46,570 nucleotides of DNA from AP-15 sp036500965 (GTDB taxonomy: Bacteria > Pseudomonadota > Alphaproteobacteria > ATCC43930 > CGMCC-115725). Positions within the stretch are counted from its first letter, which is position 1. Each line of letters begins with the position of its first letter. The stretch is from contig DASYBC010000153.1 of the NCBI GenBank assembly GCA_036500965.1, positions 1 to 46,570 of the forward strand. The letters are read 5' to 3'. The translations under genes and the position numbers were made by a program. Below the pieces are notes generated by a model that saw only the letters and a list, made by a program, of their open reading frames with translations, ran no database searches and was not told where the DNA came from. Below, piece by piece: positions 16,847 to 25,930 of the stretch.

Positions 16847-18157
16847 ATGACCTTGACCCTGACGATGTTGCGCTGCCCCGATACTGTGCCGCCGCAGACG
16901 CGCACCGTGGCGGGCGGCGAGTTTTCGATCGGGCGCGGGGCTGCCAACGACTGGGTGCTGCCCGACCCGGAGCGGTTTTTGTCCGGCCGTCATTGCCTGC
17001 TCGCCTACCGTTCTGGCGGCTGGCAGATCGCCGATTTGTCGACCAACGGCACATTCTTGAACAACGAGGCCGCGCCGATCGGCCACGGCCAGCCGCGCGA
17101 ATTGCGCGACGGCGACCGGTTTCGGCTCGGCGCCTACGAGATCGAGCTGCACGTTGCCGAAACGGCGCTGCCATCGCGCGCGGATTCCATCGATCCGTTC
17201 GCGGCATCAGCTCGAGAGACGCGCGATCCGTTCGCAGGGCGGGGGGAGTTCGATCAGGACCCGTTGCTGCGCTCCGGGCCGGAGCAGGACCCGTTTGCCG
17301 CGGGTCTCGCCCAGCCCTCGATCAATCTGCCGGCGGATTACGATCCGCTGATGCCCGAGCCCGACGAGGGCCCGTTTGCCGGGCCGACCCAGCCCGACCA
17401 TTCGCCGCATCTCGAGGACGCGTTCGCGGTGCCGGCAGCCCGCGCCGTTCTGCCTGAAGACTGGGACCGCGAGCTCGGCCCGCAACCCGCGGTGCGGCCC
17501 CCCGCCGCCGTCGAGCCGGCTCCGGCCGCCGCCCTGCCGGCCGCGCCGGCCCCGTCCGCCGCGGCTGCGGGGGATTTGCTCGCCGATTTTCTGCGCGGCG
17601 CCGGTCTGCCCGAGGCTAGGCCCGCCGATCAGGCGGCGACGATGGAGATGCTGGGCGCCGCCTTTCGCGCGTTTGTAGCCGGTTTGCGCCAGGCGCTGAT
17701 CGCCCGCGCCGCGATCAAAGGCGAGCTGCGCATCGAAACGACTCTGATCCGCAGCCGCGGCAACAACCCGCTGAAATTTTCCGCCGACGATGACGACGCG
17801 CTGATGGCGCTGATCGGGGCCGGCCGGAACGCCGGCATGGATGCCGCCGCGGCGGTGAGCGAGGCGCTGCGCGATATTCGCCGGCACGAGCTGGCCACGA
17901 TCGCCGCGATGCAAACCGCGGTGCGCGCGTTATTGGCCGAGCTCGATCCGGTGAAGCTGCGCCGCTCGGCCGAGCGCGGCGGCCTCGATTTTGTGCCGAT
18001 GCAAAAGAGGGCTCATGCCTGGGACGCGTTCGCGGCGCGCCACGCGGAGCTGACCCAGGCCCTCGCCGATAATTTCGACAGCGCCTTTGGCAAGGCCTTC
18101 GCCCGCGCCTATGAGCAGGCGCTCGCCGAGGCGTCGGCCGAGGAACCTGCAACCTGA
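16847..18157 (+). CDS. tagH: T6SS FHA-domain protein TagH/Fha
   Basis: Phosphothreonine-binding scaffold that switches T6SS assembly on when phosphorylated by PpkA. The 436-residue protein has an N-terminal FHA domain (residues 1-100, with FSIGRGAANDWVLPD, SGRHCLL, the conserved STNGTFLN and LRDGDRFRLG). Next comes a long Pro/Asp-rich linker holding repeated DPFA or similar motifs, then a conserved C-terminal domain from about 240 (LLADFLRGAGL, GAAFRAFVAGLRQALIARAAIKGELRI, NNPLKFSADDD) typical of the T6SS FHA family. It heads the plus unit tagH-tssK-tssL-tssM-tagF-pppA and has kinase and phosphatase partners in this window. Confidence 0.92.
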   Translation: MTLTLTMLRCPDTVPPQTRTVAGGEFSIGRGAANDWVLPDPERFLSGRHCLLAYRSGGWQIADLSTNGTFLNNEAAPIGHGQPRELRDGDRFRLGAYEIELHVAETALPSRADSIDPFAASARETRDPFAGRGEFDQDPLLRSGPEQDPFAAGLAQPSINLPADYDPLMPEPDEGPFAGPTQPDHSPHLEDAFAVPAARAVLPEDWDRELGPQPAVRPPAAVEPAPAAALPAAPAPSAAAAGDLLADFLRGAGLPEARPADQAATMEMLGAAFRAFVAGLRQALIARAAIKGELRIETTLIRSRGNNPLKFSADDDDALMALIGAGRNAGMDAAAAVSEALRDIRRHELATIAAMQTAVRALLAELDPVKLRRSAERGGLDFVPMQKRAHAWDAFAARHAELTQALADNFDSAFGKAFARAYEQALAEASAEEPAT

Positions 18158-18236
18158 TCGCGCGGCACTCGCCGGAAGCTCGCGCGAATGATAGACTGAG
18201 GACGAGGCCGCCGAGAGGGGAGGGCGGGCACCGCCG

Positions 18237-19565
18237 ATGACGTGGACCAACCGGGTCGTCTGGCAGGAAGGCATGTTCCTGCGCGCCCAGCATTTTCAGC
18301 AGCAGGACCGCTGGCTGGAAACCCTGGTCCGCGCCCGCACCGCGTCGTTGCGCCCCCATCCCTGGGGCCTCGTGGAAATGGCGATCGACCGCGATCTTCT
18401 GTCGACCGGACGATTCGCGCTGACCTTGGCGAGCGGCGTCTTCGAGGACGGCACCCCATTCGCCATCCCCGGAGAGACCGATCATCCCGCCCCGCTCGAC
18501 CTGCCGGAGAGCGCACGCAACGTGGTGGTTTATCTCGCCGCCCCGGTGCGCCAGCCGGGCGCCGTCGAGATCGGCGCCGGCAATGGCAGCGAAGGCCGTT
18601 ACGCGCTCACCGATTTCGAGGCTTACGACACGCATTCGGCCTCGCCGCAACCGGCGCCGCTGCAGATCGCCCGCCTGCGGTTGCGCTACATGCTGGAGAC
18701 CGACGAGCGCGCCGGCTATCTGACGATCGGGCTCGCCCGGGTGGTCGAAATCGGCGCCGACCGCCGCGCGACGCTGGACGATCGCTGGATCCCGCCGGTG
18801 CTGGTCTGCTCGGCCGCGATCCCGCTTGCCGGGCTGATCAGCGAATTCTCCGGGATGCTGAACCAGCGCGGCGAGGCGCTGGCCCAGCGTCTGACCGCGC
18901 CGGGCTCGCGCGGCGTCGCCGAGGTTGCCGACTTCCTGCTGCTGCAATCGATCAACCGGTGGCAGAAGCTGCTGTCCCATTGGGCCGATGCCGGCAATGT
19001 CCACCCCGAAGACCTTTACGCCGTGCTGGTGCAGATGGCCGGCGAGTTCGCCACCTTTACCGAGGTCACCCGCCGGCCGAATTCCTATCCCGCCTACCGC
19101 CACGAGGATCTACAGCGCAGCTTTGCCCCGGTGGTAGCCGATCTGCGCCGGTCGCTGTCGGCGGTGCTCGAGCAGACCGCAGTCGCGATCCCGCTGCAGG
19201 AGCGGCGCTATGGGGTGCGCGTCGGCGCGATCACCGATCGTTCGGTGCTGCGCGCGGCGAGCTTTGTGCTGGTGGTCCAAGCCGACCTGCCGACCGAGAA
19301 TTTGCGGCGGCTGTTTCCGAGCCAGGTCAAGATCGGCGCGGTCGAGCACATCCGCGATCTGGTCAACGTCGCGATCCCGGGGATCGCGGTGCGGCCGTTG
19401 CCGGTGGCGCCGCGGCAGATCCCGTTTTACGCCGGCGCCTCCTATTTCGAGCTCGACCGCAACAGCCCGCACTGGCAGCAGATGCAGGCCTCGGGCGGTT
19501 TTGCCGTCCACGTCTCCGGCGATTTTCCCAACCTCCAGCTGGAGCTCTGGGCGATCCGTGGCTAG
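18237..19565 (+). CDS. tssK: T6SS baseplate protein TssK
   Basis: Trimeric adaptor that links the baseplate (TssEFG) to the membrane complex (TssLM). The 442-residue protein has the usual length and start (MTWTNRVVWQEGMFLRAQHFQQQDRWLE), a shoulder domain related to siphophage receptor-binding proteins, and the conserved C-terminal part (IRDLVNVAIPGIAVRPLPVAPRQIPFYAGASYFELD, then FAVHVSGDFPNLQLELWAIR). It lies 79 bases after tagH and 18 bases before tssL. Confidence 0.97.
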   Translation: MTWTNRVVWQEGMFLRAQHFQQQDRWLETLVRARTASLRPHPWGLVEMAIDRDLLSTGRFALTLASGVFEDGTPFAIPGETDHPAPLDLPESARNVVVYLAAPVRQPGAVEIGAGNGSEGRYALTDFEAYDTHSASPQPAPLQIARLRLRYMLETDERAGYLTIGLARVVEIGADRRATLDDRWIPPVLVCSAAIPLAGLISEFSGMLNQRGEALAQRLTAPGSRGVAEVADFLLLQSINRWQKLLSHWADAGNVHPEDLYAVLVQMAGEFATFTEVTRRPNSYPAYRHEDLQRSFAPVVADLRRSLSAVLEQTAVAIPLQERRYGVRVGAITDRSVLRAASFVLVVQADLPTENLRRLFPSQVKIGAVEHIRDLVNVAIPGIAVRPLPVAPRQIPFYAGASYFELDRNSPHWQQMQASGGFAVHVSGDFPNLQLELWAIRG

Positions 19566-19583
19566 CCGGCGGGGCGACCCGGC

Positions 19584-20933
19584 ATGAGCGACAACCCGTT
19601 CTCCGAGCCGGACGACGGCGAGAAGACGATCATCCGCCCGCTCCCCGGCGGGCGGCGCGGTGCGGCCACGCCGCCGCTGCGCCCCGTTGCTGCTGCGGAA
19701 GGCGGGAATGCCGAGGCGCGCGCCGCCGCTGCACCCTTCCCCGAGGGCGCCGAAATGGTGGCGATGGGGCTGAGCCCGCTGGTCGCCGCCGCGGCACCCT
19801 TGCTGCAGCTGATGGCCCGGCTGCGCAACACCTTCAGCCAGCCCGACCCCGGCGATCTGCGCGAGCGTGCGGTGCATGCGATGCGCGGCTTCGAGCAGCA
19901 GGCGCGCGATGCGGCGGTGCCGCTCGACTTGTTGCGCCCGGCGCATTACGCGCTGTGCGCCAGCCTCGACGATGTCGTGCTGAATACGCCCTGGGGCAGC
20001 ACCGGGGTCTGGGACGCGCGGTCGCTGGTCTCGACCTTTCATCAGGAGGTGCGCAGCGGCGAGCGTTTCTTCGACCTCTTGGCGCAGATGCGGCAGAACC
20101 CCGGCAAGTACCTGCCGGTCGTCGAGCTGATGTATCTGTGCATGTCGCTCGGCTTTCAGGGGCGCTACCGGCTGTCGCCGCGCGGCCCGGCCGAGCTCGA
20201 CCGGCTGCGCGAGGAAACCTACGCGCTGATCGCCCGTCAGCGCCAGGCCGCCGAGCCCGACCTGTCGCCGCATTGGAAGGGTCTCGCCGCCCCTTATCGC
20301 GGCGTGCGCCCGGTCGTGCCGGTTTGGGTCGCGGCCAGCGTCGCGCTCGCCGCGCTCGCCGGGTTGCTGATCTGGTTCGCGGCCGCTCTGAACACATCCT
20401 CCGATGCCCTCTATGCGCGAATGCTGCGGGCGCCGCCCGATCATATGCCAAGGATCGCCCGCGCCGCGGCGGTCGAGCCGCCGCCTGTGGTGCTGCCGGT
20501 AGCCGACCCGCTCTGCGCCTTTCTGCAGCCCGAGGTCGACCAAGGGCTCGTTACCGTGCTGTGCACGCCGCCGACCCCGGTCATCCGTATCCGCAATCGC
20601 GGCATGTTCGCCTCGGGCAGTGCGGCGATCGACCCGCGCTTCGTCCCGCTGCTGCACCGCATCGGCGCCGAGCTCAAGGGCGAGAGCGGCAGCGTGGAGG
20701 TGATCGGGTACACCGACAATCAGCCGATCCATACTGTGCAGTTCCCGTCGAATTTCCAGCTTTCCGCGGCGCGGGCCGAGGCGGCACGCTCGATCCTCGC
20801 CGATGCGATCGGCGACCCGTCGCGGATTTCCGCCGAAGGGCGCGGCGAGGCCGACCCGCTCAACGCCAACGCCACCCCCGACGAGCGCAACGACAACCGG
20901 CGCATCGAAATCGTGCTGCGCCGTCCGGGATAG
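19584..20933 (+). CDS. tssL: T6SS membrane protein TssL (DotU) with OmpA domain
   Basis: Inner-membrane subunit of the T6SS anchor. The 449-residue protein has a cytoplasmic hook domain of the IcmH/DotU type (about 50-235, with ALCASLDDVVLNTPWG and FFDLLAQMRQNPGKYLPVVELMYLCMSLGFQGRYR), one membrane helix (about 247-268) and a periplasmic OmpA/MotB-like domain (about 325-449: VEVIGYTDNQPI, NFQLSAARAEA, GRGEADPLNANATPDERNDNRRIEI), which binds peptidoglycan. Such 'specialised' TssL proteins can anchor the complex to the wall, which matters here because no TssJ lipoprotein is found. Its stop abuts the tssM start with no gap. Confidence 0.96.
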   Translation: MSDNPFSEPDDGEKTIIRPLPGGRRGAATPPLRPVAAAEGGNAEARAAAAPFPEGAEMVAMGLSPLVAAAAPLLQLMARLRNTFSQPDPGDLRERAVHAMRGFEQQARDAAVPLDLLRPAHYALCASLDDVVLNTPWGSTGVWDARSLVSTFHQEVRSGERFFDLLAQMRQNPGKYLPVVELMYLCMSLGFQGRYRLSPRGPAELDRLREETYALIARQRQAAEPDLSPHWKGLAAPYRGVRPVVPVWVAASVALAALAGLLIWFAAALNTSSDALYARMLRAPPDHMPRIARAAAVEPPPVVLPVADPLCAFLQPEVDQGLVTVLCTPPTPVIRIRNRGMFASGSAAIDPRFVPLLHRIGAELKGESGSVEVIGYTDNQPIHTVQFPSNFQLSAARAEAARSILADAIGDPSRISAEGRGEADPLNANATPDERNDNRRIEIVLRRPG

Positions 20934-23900
20934 ATGATGAGCGCGGTGCCGGCTTTTTTTGCCTCGCGCTGGGTCCCGACCTTGGTCGGCACCGCGCTGT
21001 TGGCGGTGCTCCTGTGGTTCTTCGGCCCGTTTCTGTCGCCGCTGGAGGGCTGGGGTGTCCGGCTCGCCATCATCGTCGCGATGTTCGTGGTGTGGGCCGG
21101 CGCCAACCTAGTGCTCGATCTGCGCCGCCGCGGCCGCGATGCGGCGTTGGCCAAGGGGGTGGCGGCGCAGCCCGATGCCGCGGCCGTCGCCTCGGCCGAG
21201 GAAGCCGCCGCCCTGCAGGATAAGCTCGGCGCCGCGCTGGCGCTGTTGCGCAAGGCGCGCGGCAGCAAAACCTATCTCTACGAGCAGCCCTGGTACGCGA
21301 TCATCGGCCCACCCGGCGCCGGCAAGACGACGGCGCTGCTCAATGCCGGGCTGCGCTTTCCGTTGGCCGCGGAGATGGGGCAGGGGGCGGTCGCCGGGGT
21401 CGGGGGCACCCGGCTGTGCGACTGGTGGTTCACCGAGGACGCGGTGCTGATCGACACCGCCGGCCGCTATACGACGCAGGATTCCGATGCCGCGGTCGAT
21501 CGCGCCGGCTGGCAGGCGTTTCTCGACCTGCTTAAGCGCACCCGGCTGCGCCAGCCGCTGAACGGGATCATCGTCGCGATCGCGCTGACCGAGCTCGGCG
21601 GCGCGGGCGAGGAGCGGCGCGCGCATGCCCGCGCGATCCGCCAGCGGGTCAAGGAGATCGGCGAGCGGCTCGGCATCCGCCTGCCGATCTACGTCCTCTT
21701 CACCAAGGCCGATCTGATCGCCGGGTTCACCGAGTTCTTCGACGATCTCGATCGCGAGAAACGGGCGCAGGTCTGGGGCGCCACCTTCCCGCTGATATCG
21801 AGCGAGGCGGGGCCGGTGCCGGGCTTTGTCGCCGAGTTCCGCGCGCTGATCGAGCGGCTCAACAGCCGCTTGCTCGACCGCCTGCAAACCGAACGAAGCC
21901 CCGACCGGCGCGGGTTGATCGCCGGTTTCGGCGCTCAGCTCGCCAGCTTTGAGGCGCCGCTCGACGAGTTTCTGCAAGACGCTTTCCGCGGCTCGCGGCT
22001 CGACCCGGCGCCAATGCTGCGCGGGTTTTATTTCACCTCGGGAACCCAGGAAGGCACGCCGATCGACCGGCTGACCGGGGTCCTTTCCCGCAGCTTCGGC
22101 ATCGACCAGCGCCGCGCCGCGAGCCTGCGCCCGGAGCGGGGCCGCAGCTATTTTCTCGGCCGCCTGGTCAAGGATGTGATCTTCGGCGAGGCGATGCTGG
22201 GCTCGGAAAAGCCCGGCGCCGCCAGCCGCCGGGTGTTGCTGCGCTCCGGCGCGTTCGCCGCCGCCGCCCTCGCCGTGCTCGCCGGTGCGGCCCTGCTGTG
22301 GCACGATCGCAGCGTGAACCAGCGGCAAATCGCGCAAATGAGCGCGGCGCTCGCCGCCTATGACAAGACCGCTTCCGGCCTGCCGCTCGATCCGGTCGCC
22401 GATGCCGATCTGCCGCGCATCCTGCCGCTGCTGGCCCAGGCGCGGGCGTCGCCGCACGGGTACGATGCCGGTCGGTCTACCAGTGCCGCCTGGCCGCAGC
22501 TCGGGCTGTCGCAGGACGCCAAGCTCGCCGCCGGCGCGCTCGAAGTATATCGCCATGCGCTCGGGCGCGTTCTGCTGCCGCGGCTGATCTGGCGGCTCGA
22601 AACGCAGATGCACGGCAGCCTCGACCGGCCGGATTTTCTCTATGAGGCGACCCGCATCTATCTGATGCTGGGTTCGGCCGGGCCGCTCGACCGCGGTCTG
22701 GTGCGCACCTGGATGTCGCTCGACTGGCAGGCGGCCTATCCCGGTCCGGGCCTGGCGCCGATGCGCGACCGCCTGGCGGGGCATCTCAACGCGCTGCTCG
22801 CCGACCCGCTGCCGCCAGTCGCCCTCGACGGCCCGCTCGTCGCCGCGGCCCGCGCCACCTTCAGCCGGGTACCGCTCGCCGAGCGCGTTTATTCGCGCAT
22901 CGCCGCCTCGGCTTCGCCGCAGGCGGTCGCATCCTGGCGCCCGGCCGATGCGCTCGGCGTTGGCGGCGCGCGCCTGTTCGTGCGCGCCTCGGGTAAGTCG
23001 CTGAGCGACGGCATCCCCGGCTTCTACACGATCGACGGGTTTTACAAGGTGTTGCTGCCGGCGCTCGGCGACATCACCAAAGAGGTGGCGAACGAGAGCT
23101 GGGTGCTGGGCAGCCGGGCCGAAATCGCTCCGGACAGCTCCGGGACGCAAGACCTCGAAAACCAGGTGATCGGGCTGTACGAAGCCGATTACGCCAAAGA
23201 GTGGGATGCGATGTTGGCCGATCTCGACATCGTGCCGTTGCGGTCGCCGGAGCAGGCGGCCCAGGATCTTTACGTGCTCGGCTCACCGCAATCGCCGATC
23301 CGCGATCTCTTGGCGTCGATCGCCCGCCAGCTGACGTTGTCGCAGCCGCCGCCTTCGCCTCCCGTCGTCATTGCGGCGACGACTATCGGCGACACCGGTG
23401 CAGCGCGCGCGGCGCCAGCCACCGTGGCGCGGCTGAAGACGTTGCTTGGCACGCAGAGCGCCGGCCCGCTGCCACCGCCGGCTGGCCAGGCGATCGACGA
23501 GCGCTATCGCGCGCTGCGCGAGTTTGTCGGCAAGGGCCCGGGCGCGCCGATCGACCAAGCGCTCCAGGCGATCAACGCCTTGCAGCAGCAGCTGGCGAAG
23601 ATGGCCGCCGCCGCGCCCGGCGGCGCGCCGGCCGCGCCGGCCGCGCCGACCGGCGACGATCCGGTCTTGCTGTTGCGCGCTGAGGCCTCGCGCGATCCGC
23701 CGCCCGCCGCGCGCTGGCTCGAGGCCATGGCTGCGAGCGGCAACGCGCTGCGCAGCGGCGGCGCGCGCGAGCAGGCCGCGGCCGCGTTCAACGGCGCCGG
23801 CGGCCCCGCCAATCTCTGCCAGAAGGCCGTGGCCGGCCGTTATCCGTTTGTGCCCGGCGCTGAGAACGAAATCCCGCTCGACGATTTTGCCAGGCTGTTT

Positions 23901-24476
23901 GCGCCGGGCGGGCTGCTCGACGGCTTTTTCAACACCGAGCTGCGACCCTATGTCGACACCGCTGAACGCACCTGGCGGGCCCAGCCGGTGGACGGTGTGC
24001 CGGCGCCGATCGCGCCGGCGCAACTCGCCCGCTTTCAGCGCGCCGCGGTGATTCGCGACCTGTTCTTCGCGGTCGGCGGCACCACCCCGATGGTGCGCTT
24101 CGACATCATCCCGCTCTCGCTTGACGATGGGGCAAAGCAGGTCACGCTCGATCTTGGCGGCGCCACGGTCAGCTACGCGCACGGTGCGGCGCGCGAGACC
24201 GAGATCACCTGGCCGGGCCCGAACGGCATCACCAGCGCGCGGCTGACCTTCGACCCGCCGCCGGCGACCGGTGCCGCCGAGCTGTCCGCCGCCGGGCCAT
24301 GGGCGCTGTTCCGCCTGTTCGACGAGGGCAGCTTGCAGCAAGCGGGCTCGGCCGAGCGGTACGAGCTGTCGTTCCAGCTCGGCGAGCACCGGGCAGCGTT
24401 CGAGATCCGCGCGGGCTCGGTGCTAAACCCGTTCGCGCCCGGCATGCTGAGCGGCTTTCAATGCCCGCAGCTGTGA
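20934..24476 (+). CDS. tssM: T6SS membrane protein TssM (IcmF)
   Basis: Large inner-membrane subunit that spans to the periplasm and forms the secretion channel with TssL. The 1180-residue protein has two N-terminal membrane helices (about 12-33 and 40-60), a cytoplasmic NTPase-like domain with an intact Walker A (GPPGAGKTT at about 124) and DTAGRYTTQD as Walker B, a third membrane helix at about 437-457, and a periplasmic region with the IcmF-related and C-terminal DUF1215-like beta domains. A Pro/Ala-rich hinge lies near 870-905. The Walker A motif is kept, as in Agrobacterium TssM; some other species have lost it. It starts directly after the tssL stop and overlaps tagF by 16 bases. Confidence 0.96.
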   Translation: MMSAVPAFFASRWVPTLVGTALLAVLLWFFGPFLSPLEGWGVRLAIIVAMFVVWAGANLVLDLRRRGRDAALAKGVAAQPDAAAVASAEEAAALQDKLGAALALLRKARGSKTYLYEQPWYAIIGPPGAGKTTALLNAGLRFPLAAEMGQGAVAGVGGTRLCDWWFTEDAVLIDTAGRYTTQDSDAAVDRAGWQAFLDLLKRTRLRQPLNGIIVAIALTELGGAGEERRAHARAIRQRVKEIGERLGIRLPIYVLFTKADLIAGFTEFFDDLDREKRAQVWGATFPLISSEAGPVPGFVAEFRALIERLNSRLLDRLQTERSPDRRGLIAGFGAQLASFEAPLDEFLQDAFRGSRLDPAPMLRGFYFTSGTQEGTPIDRLTGVLSRSFGIDQRRAASLRPERGRSYFLGRLVKDVIFGEAMLGSEKPGAASRRVLLRSGAFAAAALAVLAGAALLWHDRSVNQRQIAQMSAALAAYDKTASGLPLDPVADADLPRILPLLAQARASPHGYDAGRSTSAAWPQLGLSQDAKLAAGALEVYRHALGRVLLPRLIWRLETQMHGSLDRPDFLYEATRIYLMLGSAGPLDRGLVRTWMSLDWQAAYPGPGLAPMRDRLAGHLNALLADPLPPVALDGPLVAAARATFSRVPLAERVYSRIAASASPQAVASWRPADALGVGGARLFVRASGKSLSDGIPGFYTIDGFYKVLLPALGDITKEVANESWVLGSRAEIAPDSSGTQDLENQVIGLYEADYAKEWDAMLADLDIVPLRSPEQAAQDLYVLGSPQSPIRDLLASIARQLTLSQPPPSPPVVIAATTIGDTGAARAAPATVARLKTLLGTQSAGPLPPPAGQAIDERYRALREFVGKGPGAPIDQALQAINALQQQLAKMAAAAPGGAPAAPAAPTGDDPVLLLRAEASRDPPPAARWLEAMAASGNALRSGGAREQAAAAFNGAGGPANLCQKAVAGRYPFVPGAENEIPLDDFARLFAPGGLLDGFFNTELRPYVDTAERTWRAQPVDGVPAPIAPAQLARFQRAAVIRDLFFAVGGTTPMVRFDIIPLSLDDGAKQVTLDLGGATVSYAHGAARETEITWPGPNGITSARLTFDPPPATGAAELSAAGPWALFRLFDEGSLQQAGSAERYELSFQLGEHRAAFEIRAGSVLNPFAPGMLSGFQCPQL

Positions 24477-25108
24477 CCGGCGGTCAGGCTTTGGTCGGCC
24501 CCGGCGCTGCCGGGGTTTTGCGGCGCGCGGCGATCGGCTTTTACGGCAAGATCCCGGCCCGCGGCGACTTTGTCCGAGCGGGCCTGCCGCGCTCATTCGT
24601 CGAGCCGTGGGACGAATGGTTACGCGGGACGCTCGCCCAAAGCCGCGCAGAACTGGGCAGCGAATGGCTTTCCGCGTGGCTCGAGGCGCCGGTGTGGCGG
24701 TTTGCGCTGATGCCCGGCAGCTGCGGGCCCGACCCGGTGCTCGGCCTGTGGATGCCGAGCGTCGACCGCGCCGGCCGGTATTTCCCGCTGACCCTGGCCG
24801 CGGTGATGCCCGAGGCCGATCCACGCCGGCTGATCGCCGAGGGCGGCGGCTTTCTCGCCGCGGCCGAAAGCGCCGGGCGGGACGCGCTCGCCGACGATCT
24901 GCATCCCGAGGCCCTTGCCGCCCGCTTGCTCGCGGCCGCGTCGGCACCGGCCGCCGATCCTGGCGTCGATGCGCAGCTCGATCCGCCGGCCGGCGCATTG
25001 TGGTGGACCGAGGGTGCGCCGCGTGTCGTGGGCGGCAGCTTTTTGAGCTTTGGGCTGCCCGACGCGGCGAAATTCGCGGCCATGCTCGACGCGCGCGCAG
25101 GCCTGTGA
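24461..25108 (+). CDS. tagF: T6SS accessory protein TagF (ImpM)
   Basis: Post-translational repressor of T6SS activity, known in Pseudomonas and Agrobacterium to act through Fha. The 215-residue protein has the family opening GFYGKIPARGDFVRAGLP (about 26-43), FVEPWDEWL, then ALMPGSCGPDPVLGLWMPSVDRAGRYFPLTL. The ATG at 24461 lies inside the tssM end (16-base overlap). A frame open to 24299 is rejected because it only extends into tssM. The stop overlaps the pppA start (TGATG), and in Agrobacterium these two are one fused protein, which supports joint action. Confidence 0.9.
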   Translation: MPAAVTGGQALVGPGAAGVLRRAAIGFYGKIPARGDFVRAGLPRSFVEPWDEWLRGTLAQSRAELGSEWLSAWLEAPVWRFALMPGSCGPDPVLGLWMPSVDRAGRYFPLTLAAVMPEADPRRLIAEGGGFLAAAESAGRDALADDLHPEALAARLLAAASAPAADPGVDAQLDPPAGALWWTEGAPRVVGGSFLSFGLPDAAKFAAMLDARAGL

Positions 25109-25914
25109 TGAGCGCCGAGCCAATCCTCGGCGGGTTCACGGCGGCCGGCGGGTTTCGCTCCTGGGCAGCGAGCCATCGCGGCCGGCGCAGCCACAACGAG
25201 GACAGCTATGTCAACCGCCCCGATCTCGGCCTCTGGGCGGTCGCCGACGGCGCCGGCGGGCATCAGGCCGGGGATGTTGCGTCGCGCACCGTGACCGATG
25301 CGCTGGCCGCGCTGCCGCGCGGGCTTGGTGCTGCCGAATTATTGGCCGAGGCGCGGCTGCGGATCGCCGAAGCTCACGAGGCCTTGCAGCTTCAGGCGAT
25401 GCGGCTGGGGCCAGAGGCGCTGATGATCACAACGCTCGTCGTGCTGCTGGCCCGGCATGATCACTTCGCATGCTTGTGGGCCGGTGACTCTCGCGCCTAC
25501 CTGCTGCGCCAAGGGAGGTTGCGGCAGCTGACCCACGATCACAGCCTGGTGCAGGAGCTGCTCGATCGCGGTGAGATCACCGCCGCGGAGGCCCGGCATC
25601 ACCCGGACGCCAACATCATCACCCGCGCCCTCGGCGGCGACGAGGAAACCATCGAGCTCGACAAGGTCAGCGACCGGCTGCGCCGCGGCGACCGGTTTCT
25701 GTTGTGCAGCGACGGCCTCTATAAAACCGTGCCGGAAGGTGATTTGGTCGGCTTGCTCGCCGACGATAGCTTGTCGGCAGAGCGCCTGGTCGCCGCCGCG
25801 CTCGAACGGCAGGCCGATGACAACGTCACCGCAATGATCATCGAGGCAGACGCGGAAGAGGCGAATGCCGGCCCGCCACCGCCCCATCGAGAGGGCGATC
25901 GGATGGGCTTTTGA
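25108..25914 (+). CDS. pppA: T6SS PP2C-type phosphatase PppA
   Basis: Metal-dependent Ser/Thr phosphatase that reverses PpkA phosphorylation and so recycles or silences the T6SS. The 268-residue protein has all PP2C landmarks: RGRRSHNEDSYV, VADGAGGHQAGDVAS (metal Asp), ALMITTLVVLLA, WAGDSRAYLLR, QLTHDHSLVQELLDRGEIT, LCSDGLYKTVPEGDL (metal Asp) and ADDNVTAMII (final metal Asp). Its ATG overlaps the tagF stop by one base. Its stop lies inside a palindromic terminator shared with the convergent GH75-like gene. Confidence 0.94.
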   Translation: MSAEPILGGFTAAGGFRSWAASHRGRRSHNEDSYVNRPDLGLWAVADGAGGHQAGDVASRTVTDALAALPRGLGAAELLAEARLRIAEAHEALQLQAMRLGPEALMITTLVVLLARHDHFACLWAGDSRAYLLRQGRLRQLTHDHSLVQELLDRGEITAAEARHHPDANIITRALGGDEETIELDKVSDRLRRGDRFLLCSDGLYKTVPEGDLVGLLADDSLSAERLVAAALERQADDNVTAMIIEADAEEANAGPPPPHREGDRMGF

Positions 25915-25930
25915 CCCTGCGGGGTCAAAA
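25909..25930. terminator. Bidirectional intrinsic terminator holding both stop codons
   Basis: TTTTGACCC (25909-25917) pairs perfectly with GGGTCAAAA (25922-25930) around a TGCG loop. Each strand gives a GC stem flanked by A-run and T-run. The TGA stop of pppA (25912-25914) lies in one arm and the TGA stop of the GH75-like gene (complement of 25925-25927) in the other, so one 22-base palindrome ends translation and probably transcription of both convergent units. Confidence 0.75.

Noticed and set aside
18242..21223. 993-codon frame on the plus strand covering tssK and tssL
   Set aside because: A shadow frame: Arg/Ala-rich, with the two true genes in other frames matching TssK and TssL end to end.
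21108..23150. 680-codon open frame on the minus strand
   Set aside because: It lies wholly antisense to tssM, whose protein matches its family throughout. Long antisense frames are expected in GC-rich DNA with strong third-position bias.
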